From: Branchiostoma belcheri
Taxonomy: Eukaryota > Chordata > Leptocardii > Amphioxiformes > Branchiostomatidae
Direction: 5' to 3'
Assembly (NCBI RefSeq): GCF_001625305.1
Contig: NW_017804342.1
Location: forward strand, 1,287,830-1,351,829
Length of the DNA stretch: 64,000 nucleotides
The translations under genes and the position numbers were made by a program. Of the stretch, positions 57,151 to 64,000 are shown piece by piece (position 1 is the first letter of the stretch; every line of letters starts with the position of its first letter). Under the pieces are notes generated by a model. That model had not been told where the DNA came from and searched no databases. It worked only from the letters and a program-made list of their open reading frames with translations.

Positions 57151-59059
57151 ATGGCTGCCGAGGTTCGAAGTGAGGACGAGCTAGGGAAGAAATGGGACCG
57201 CTGTTTGGCTGATACAATCGTCAAGATGGGTAAGTACAACCTAGAAAGTGATTTGATAAGTTATAGAACACAGTGAGGTTGACAAAAGGCCTGATTACCT
57301 TCTGTTTAGCTTGTAGTTTCAGGGTTAGAGTGTGGGGAGGGGGGCGCAGTGATTTTTTTGGGCAAACCCAAGGGCATCGTGAACAAAAGGCCCGAAAAAA
57401 AATATCGACTTATATTTGACATCAATTATAATTGTATGGTACAGAATAAGGTGAGATAACAGTGCGTTTGTGTTGAATTATGCTAAAATATTCTTAATAG
57501 CTTTGAGGTAGCCTACTCAACATGGTTTGGGATTATCATAATGTATAATCATGGAATAATTAACTGACAGGTAAAATTGCAGATTGATAAATAATTTAGT
57601 ATCTTTGCAATGATTTTTTTCCCTTGGCAGGCGGGGGGTTGGCTGTAGGTGTGGTGTTCTCTGTCTTCCTCTTCAAACGTAAGTAAAAATGCACAACAAA
57701 CGTTAACTCTGCTTGAATATTATATTTACTGTCGTAAGTCAATCGACATAACATTAAATATTGTAACATGGACATGTAATGTATGAATACTATAGTTCGT
57801 ACAGGAATTAAATAATTACAAGTTTTTCCTGTTGCATAACTCAGTCGGAGTACAAATAGATGGCTACAAGTGTGTTAGTTTCCAGGTAGCAGATTATATT
57901 GTTACAATCAAGTATTACATGTTAGCTGTAGCCTCATGATTTATGCTATACATATAGAATACAACACGGGGTATTCCGTATCGCCCGAGGTACCAGCCCG
58001 ACCGCGCGTCGGATCGCCCGACGGCCGAAGGCCGGAGGGAGATCCGATCCGCGGGAGGGCTGGGACCGAGGGTGATGCGGAATACACCGTGTTGTATTTT
58101 ATTTATGTCATACCCACCCAAAAAAACACGCCTTTCAATGCGAAATGAGCGAAAATTTGGTGTCCCTCAACCCAAAAAATGCAACAACATCAATTCCAAC
58201 GTCCAAATTTTGTGTTCGCATTTTCGAAAGCGGTGCAAGCGGTTAGGGCGAAACGCGTTCGAATCGTTCTATGGAACATTTGGAAGGCCCGGGCTGTACG
58301 CGATAAGAACCCCCGGGCCGTACCGCTAGTTATCACACGGGCCGGAACACCCGTATCGAACAAAATCACGGCCCAGGTAGGACATAAAATCAATGTACAG
58401 TATTTACATTTATAGCGGTCATACTATACTAGTTACTACCAAGATTGGGATGTCAATGCCTCATACCTATGATCTATAAATTATATCATAATGCTTTTCC
58501 TGTAAGTGTAACCTTCATATCTTGAGTTTTCTCAGTGGTTTGTTTGAGGAAGGAGGTTTAAAATTTTAGAACCTGCCCTCTGTCTTACCCCTTCTACCTT
58601 TACTGTAGGACGGCCGTGGCCGGTGGCATTTGGGACAGGAGTGGGACTGGGGATGGGATACTCCAATTGTCAACATGACTTCAGGAACCCAAACCTGCTG
58701 CATGGAACATTCGTCAAAGTACGTCAAACTTTACTTGTTGTGTTATATTATCTCAAGTTATATGATACTAATACATACATTTGTAGTATACCCTGAGCGT
58801 GTTAAGCTACATTTGCATATAGTACTATGTCCTAATGCTGTACATGCCAATAACAATCCTAGTCCAAACTACATTGTACTTAATAATTATATAATCAAAT
58901 CCATCAAACTTCAAAGTGTGTCCAGCTTTCTTTCCTTGCACTTCTGTAATACCCCTGCCGACCACTAGGAGGCAGTGCAGTTACAATACATGTACAAAAT
59001 GTATTCTCTAACAGATTCTTCTTTTGCATTTACAGAAACTTGAGAAGGGAGAGAAGTAA
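57151..59059 (+). CDS. MICOS10: MICOS complex subunit MIC10
   Basis: Small inner-mitochondrial-membrane protein that bends membrane at crista junctions within the MICOS complex. Exons: 57151-57229, 57631-57678, 58609-58718, 59036-59059, in phase, 86 aa. Seen: the near-invariant ELGKKWDRCLADTIVKMG, a first glycine-rich hairpin helix (GGGLAVGVVFSVFLFKRR), a second (WPVAFGTGVGLGMGYSNCQH) with GxGxGxG spacing, then DFRNPNLLHGTFVK and a charged tail ending in EKGEK. Human MIC10 is about 78 aa; the extra residues are mainly at the N-terminus. The start is the first ATG after an upstream ATC repeat. Head to head with the diverged SLC7 gene, 1.7 kb apart. Confidence 0.96.
57958..58098. mobile_element. 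GC-rich palindromic element in MICOS10 intron 2
   Basis: Arms AATACAACACGGGGTATTCC and GGAATACACCGTGTTGTATT are inverse copies, and pairing continues inward through CCGAGG..CAGCCC / GGGCTGGGACCGAGG. The interior is GC-rich, unlike the AT-rich intron around it. The whole 141 bp can fold on itself. Confidence 0.6.
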
Positions 59060-59548
59060 CATGACACCACAAGTAGTGATAGCAGCATGACTTGGACCAT
59101 CTCTCTTCCTTAGGACTTTCTTATCATGTGAAGACAATTGTAACTTACCAAAATCTCTGGACAGCACCCTACTCCCAAAAATTCTGACTTCCCAAGATGA
59201 GATGATGCATGTGTACATTTTCCTCCCTTTGTCTACACCACCTTAGGACTAGATTATGCTAGACACTACTAGTAGATGAGTAGAATTTTCCTGTGGTCCA
59301 ATACGACATTGTCTGTATCTATTATGATATTATGTTGTCACATCTTCAAGCTTGTGGAAATGATACTTGGAAGATGCTTTTGCAAAATAAGGAAAGAAAA
59401 TTTCACATCAGATTAATAATTTTTACTGTCCAACTTGTACGAAGAAATAATGTATTCACAGTCTTTGACATTACCTATGTATTAATGCTCTTATATTACA
59501 TTACAAGTTATTCCTTGTAATACAAGGTTCTCCAACTGAATATTACAT

Positions 59549-59554
59549 AATAAA
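59549..59554 (+). terminator. MICOS10: Polyadenylation signal of MICOS10
   Basis: AATAAA about 490 bp after the stop codon, just before the Tigger-like element that begins at 59599. No earlier AATAAA is seen in the 3' UTR. Confidence 0.55.
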
Positions 59555-59598
59555 GGTTAAAAAGAAACATAGCTTGCCTTGTCCTTAATGTGCTAATA

Positions 59599-61390
59599 CA
59601 GTCAAACCTGTACTAGCGGTCACCTTTGTATAGTGGTCACTCGGCCATAGCGGTCAGTTTTTGCCGGTCCCTTGAATTTTTCCCATTGACGTAAGCATTA
59701 AGAATCGTGTCTATAGCGGTCACTGTTCAACGCGGTCAGCGGTCACCCCATTCCGGTCCCGCCGGCATGTCAACACCGCCGATAGCGGTCGCGGCTGACC
59801 GTAACCCACTAAGCACCACGGCCGTAACACCACCCCACCTCGGGCTACGACCGTTATGAGCCTTGAGATAATTTTCCGATCGCTACATTACTAAAATGTG
59901 AACTGAAAATTAGACTCCATATGTGTATGAAATAAAGGAAAACTGACTTTTGACACGAAGTTTCTGCGGTCGCGGGTGTCTTTGATATCTGCGTTTTCCC
60001 CAACACCAGTGCCGTGCGTGCCGCATGGAGCTTTCAATGGACTCGGCCGCTCGGCGAAGATTACGGCAAATTATCTTTACAAAAAAACTTAAGAATATCC
60101 ATATTTGGTTTCTCGATTCCTTGAAATGCGTAGATATGTGCATAGCTTCCGTTTTTCATGGGCATAATTAAAGAAATTTGGCTCGAAAATGCGTTTCGTA
60201 TTTTTCCAAGATGGCGCATGTTGGCTGCAGAGGGAGGTCAATTGGGGTCATCGGAAGACTCCACTGTTATGGAGGTAGACACACCGAGTTTTATTTAACT
60301 TCATTAGCGTCAAATGACGTAATTACATTATGAAAACATTTGAAATACATTACTACAATTAATGTTAGATGTAAATTTAACACTGTAGTGGATATTTTAG
60401 AAAAGATATAAGTCTGAAAGGAGAAAATTTTCTGTTGACTACCACATTGGCATAATGGTAGAGGCAGACAACCCACGCGGGGAGAAACCCAAGCCGTAAA
60501 CAAAGGAGAGTTTTCGCTAAGTTTTCATGTTCAAAAACGACCAAAAACGGAAAGTAACTGGCAACTGACGAACAATTATTTTGCTGTTAACTAAATAGAC
60601 AGCATCTTGGTACAAAATAACTTATTTACGTGGTTGGAATTCGCTGTGGCGTATGTCGGTCGCGCGAAGCAAGTGTTCACCAAAGAACAAAAACATGGCG
60701 ATGTCGTTCTCTTCCACTTTTCGACTAACAACAACAACTACTAGTAACGTGGCGATTGCGGAGAAACGATGGCGAAAGCGGAAAGACGGACGCCAAACTT
60801 ATTCCAAAAGGTGGAAGTGATTCGACTGGCAGAGAGAGTGAGAAGAAATCGTCGAAAGCTGAGCTTAGATTAAATGATTTTGCAGTCGATAGAAATTTGT
60901 TTGGAGTTGAAAGTTTGTTGCTTGATTTGCTTTCTTTTCTTTTGCCACATGTAGTACTAGTATGTACACAAGAACAGTAAATGACAACCAGTGATTTTGT
61001 ATGTTTTAAATTATGTGAATGGTTTCATTGTCCCAGAATAGATTAACTGAATATGTTGAGTGTATGTATCTTTGATGTCAAGTTAATGTTTCCATGCAAT
61101 ATTTCTGTATTTCTTTTTTTTTTCAAGCAAGTACACAATAAAGTACAACTAAAGCAAAAGAACAACAAATTATTGAACTAACACATGTACATATAAAAGG
61201 GGTTTACCTTTGCAAATGTATGTATTCATATATTTCAGAATAAAGACATCACTGTTGGTACTCAAAGCATGTGTCCCTTTTTTTTGGGGGGGGGGTCAAC
61301 TAAACCGGCTGTTTCTCTATAGTGGTCACCTGGCCATAGTGGTCAAATTTGGCCAGTCCCTTGAGTGACCACTATAGGCAGGTTTGACTG
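59599..61390. mobile_element. pogo/Tigger-like non-autonomous DNA transposon
   Basis: The left end starts CAGTCAAACCTG and the right end finishes CAGGTTTGACTG. Both are flanked by TA, the target duplication of Tc1/mariner-pogo elements. Subterminal motifs of the type TAGCGGTCAC / TAGTGGTCAC recur at both ends in inverted order. The 1.79-kb interior shows no transposase frame; the longest open frame is 74 codons (60756-60980) without a recognised domain. It is probably a deleted derivative. Confidence 0.75.
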
Positions 61391-61719
61391 TATTGCATTC
61401 TCAACAACTTCCTGTAATATACAGGGAGCAAAAATTTATGAGGGGTACTCAATAGCAATATTTGTTCATTTCCTGGGGGCAGAAATAGTAGAATTTGTTG
61501 ATGGTCCAAGCTCAATTTCAAGGGCAAGAAAATATTGCCACCTAACTTCCTTTAATAACAACAGTAGGTGTGAGGGATTTACCACCTGCAAGAGGAATCC
61601 TTCATTGGACCAGGCAAAAACCATATTGCAACAAAAGATTTAGTTGATTGATTCATTCAAAATTGACCAAATTGAACTACATGTACAATGTATGGTGACA
61701 GGAGTCTAAATTCCTCCTG

Positions 61720-61848
61720 CTATAAAAATGCAACATGATGTAAACCAACACTAGTTACCATGGTGATGGACATCTGGTTCAGGTCACTAACCTTATTTCT
61801 TTGAAGAATCTGAGCAAAAACTATGTTTTCCTTCGGTAAACATAACTA
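61720..61848 (+). mobile_element. Common inverted-repeat element, partial copy M
   Basis: Core and right end (TAGTTACCATGGTGATGGAC, CTTCGGTAAACAT). Intergenic, downstream of MICOS10 and the Tigger-like element. Confidence 0.5.
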
Positions 61849-62999
61849 CAGAAACAAGCAAACGCTCACTGTCTGACGAAATAGAAACGAACCCCCCATA
61901 CATTGTACACAATAAATCAAGAAGCAAAATAACTTGCACCAAATCCCCCACATAGTTATTGTATTGACTCACCCCAGTCCATATGGAAAACTTGATAAAA
62001 TCTGCAAGCCGGAAGCAGTAATAACTACAGGTAAGCCTTACAACGATAAGAACAAAGTCTGTAGTTACGACTACCTCCAGCAATTATGAACAGGATTTGT
62101 TGGGTCATTAAAAGTTCAAACAAATATTGCCTCAGGTAAGAGTAACATGTACATGTGTGTGGATAAGGCCACAAACTAATCTGTAAGGACATTCCTTGGG
62201 GAGCAAGGCATTATCAAATTGGCCACCAGTTACCGTTAGAATTAAGTCAAGATCATTAATGTGTGCATCATCTATATGCATGAACTAAACTTTGAGTCAG
62301 AACTTGAGCATGTATTTCCTCTGGTACAGGATTACTACCTTATATGGTGTATCAATCTTCTACAGGCTTTATTCATGGTTGACTGTTGAGATTATAAGAC
62401 ATTAACTTACAACAATAATCATTAAGGAGCTCCATATTTCATGGAGTTATCCTTTAAATACTTTGTAATATGTAGCATGAAATATTTTTGGTACTTACAG
62501 CATTAATGAAAAGGAGAAAAAATCTTAAAATTGCCAAAAATGATTCTGCATGCCACCCCTAACTAGTATCTGAAATGGAACAGTCCTTTATATTTGAGTG
62601 AATTTGACCTAAGATTGGACATCAGTCACAACATATGATTCATACTTATCTGGCATGTACTTCGATTTTTATTAAGAGACTATAACAAATGTAAGGTAAT
62701 CCTTACTCTTTCCCCTTCCTTGATATTATTTTCCACTTTTAGTGAATAAATTTTCCTGCTCTTTTATTTTTGTCAACTTTTTATTGACCGACAGACCCAG
62801 CCGAGTATGGTAGGGATTACAGCGTAGGCAATAAAATCCATCTCTGTCAGTGGATTATAGAATTCCTGTCAACTCTTGAAGTCTCCTGGATCTTAGTTCT
62901 TACTCAGGTCAGGTCATGCCTACAGGCTATCTGACCTGTTTGGAGACTAGTTTGTAAGATAAAACAAGTTATCAACGGTTACCTAGAATCAAGTCATTT

Positions 63000-63440
63000 T
63001 AAGTCATACCTTGGAGCATTGTGTAGTAGTAAAACTTGTTGGCCTTGTATATGTAGACTAGCACAAACATTTGTAGGGTAAGTTATCAACCCTGTGTTAT
63101 CGACTCAGTATTGTCAATATCAACCCATGAATTGCGTTGTTTGAAAGTCATACCTTGGAACAACTGTCATAAAACTTGTTGGCCTCCAGAGTACATGCCT
63201 TGTACATGTACATGGAGACAAGCACATACATTGTAAGGTAAGTTATCAACCCAGTATTATCAATATCAATCCAGGATCAATATGTTTTAAAGTCATACCT
63301 TAACCCTTGGAACTATTATACAGTGCAACTTCTATGTTGGCCGCCATGGTACTTGACCTGTATGATACATACATGATACAGTTCTAAAACAAGATCAACA
63401 GAGTGTTATCAACCCAGTGTTATCAACCCATGTACAGGAT
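63000..63440. repeat. Three degenerate tandem units of about 144 bp
   Basis: Units start AAGTCATACCTTGGA near 63001, 63146 and 63290, and each contains GTAAGTTATCAACCC or TGTTATCAACCC with AATATCAA. A partial unit precedes at about 62940. Confidence 0.6.
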
Positions 63441-63534
63441 TTTATGCTGTCTGACCAATACAGAATCTGATGCAGCCTCATGCTCACGATATCCTGACAG
63501 TTTGATCTACCTCAGTATTACCCTCAAATAGAAC

Positions 63535-63640
63535 ACCACCAGTCAAACCTGTTGGTTAGATTGTGATGGCTGGGATCGAACCCACAACCCCTGGGCGCCA
63601 GCTTACAATACGACACTCCTACTGAATCGGCTAAAAGGTC
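63535..63640 (-). mobile_element. tRNA-like SINE head
   Basis: On the minus strand, TCAGTAGGAGTG resembles an A box and GGGTTCGATCCCAG is a good B box. The body is short or truncated. Confidence 0.45.
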
Positions 63641-64000
63641 TAGACCCATCGGCCGGGTCAGTTGGTAGCTCCTATGCCCCCCCCCCCCATGCACACTGTT
63701 ACAAAAAGTAAGTATTTTCCAACTCTGAGGAAATAAGTAACTAGTACAAGGCAAGCTAGTCCTGATTAATAACAGTCCAAGTGTGAATGACTTTTGCAGA
63801 TTGACCATCACAAAGGGCTGAAAGTCTCTCAGTCCTGAATTTCCCCTGGGTGTCTGCTGGCTTTCATCCATCCTGAGCTACAGTCTGGACTTCAAGACCA
63901 AGTTGAACATCATCCATCAACATGCCAATGTTATACTGTTGTAAAGTTTAAACTTTGTTCCAACACAGCAGTAACACTCACCAGGAAGTTTCTGCTACAG

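Larger units (their letters stand above)
61391..64000. other. Right-end repeat-rich intergenic sequence
   Basis: No supported exon. Holds element copy M, the 144-bp tandem units and the SINE head. The last bases (TTTCTGCTACAG) match the core of the common inverted-repeat element or could be an acceptor; the window ends before this can be decided. Confidence 0.4.

Noticed and set aside
60756-60980. 74-codon frame inside the Tigger-like element
   Set aside because: Too short and without a transposase motif; kept only as part of the element description.

Overview
The window reads as a chordate genomic contig, most likely amphioxus (Branchiostoma). The reasons are short-to-medium GT-AG introns with conserved phases, a heavily shuffled multidomain secreted protease, a vertebrate-like MICOS10 gene, a eukaryotic tRNA with internal A and B boxes, and a dense load of small inverted-repeat elements and tRNA-derived SINEs. 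There are no bacterial operons and no CRISPR. The species is inferred from gene style only.

Layout. (1) 2.3-16.2 kb, minus: a 20-coding-exon gene for a secreted astacin metalloprotease with two ShK domains, three PAN/apple-like modules, a Thr-rich linker, an F5/8C (discoidin) domain and an acidic tail. It has a TATA box near 16.22 kb and a non-coding first exon. (2) 17.9-26.2 kb, plus: a nine-exon gene for an uncharacterised seven-pass membrane protein of 343 aa. (3) 27.2-32.8 kb, minus: a 12-coding-exon Gfo/Idh/MocA-type NAD(P)-dependent oxidoreductase of 428 aa, convergent with gene 2. (4) 33.4 kb: tRNA-Arg(CCT). (5) 33.5-45.2 kb: a gene-poor, repeat-rich stretch holding a lone C-type-lectin exon (minus), a lone F5/8C exon (plus) and a large 162-bp-arm inverted repeat. 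(6) 45.2-55.5 kb: two cationic-amino-acid-transporter-like (SLC7) genes tail to tail, one canonical (712 aa, plus) and one strongly diverged (721 aa, minus). (7) 57.1-59.6 kb, plus: MICOS10 (86 aa). (8) 59.6-61.4 kb: a pogo/Tigger-like element with matching terminal repeats and a TA duplication. The last 2.6 kb holds only repeats.

The gene models were built by hand. For genes 1, 2, 3, 5, 6 and 7 the summed exon lengths are divisible by three and intron phases match at every junction. Gene 1 closes in frame only with one GC donor. There is no sign of functional linkage among the genes. The SLC7 pair probably arose from a local event followed by divergence.

The most striking non-genic signal is a ~250-bp inverted-repeat element (ends resembling ATGTTTACCTTCGCA) with at least 13 full or partial copies. 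Several sit within about 10-70 bp of exon borders, and three consecutive introns of the SLC7 gene each carry one in the same orientation.
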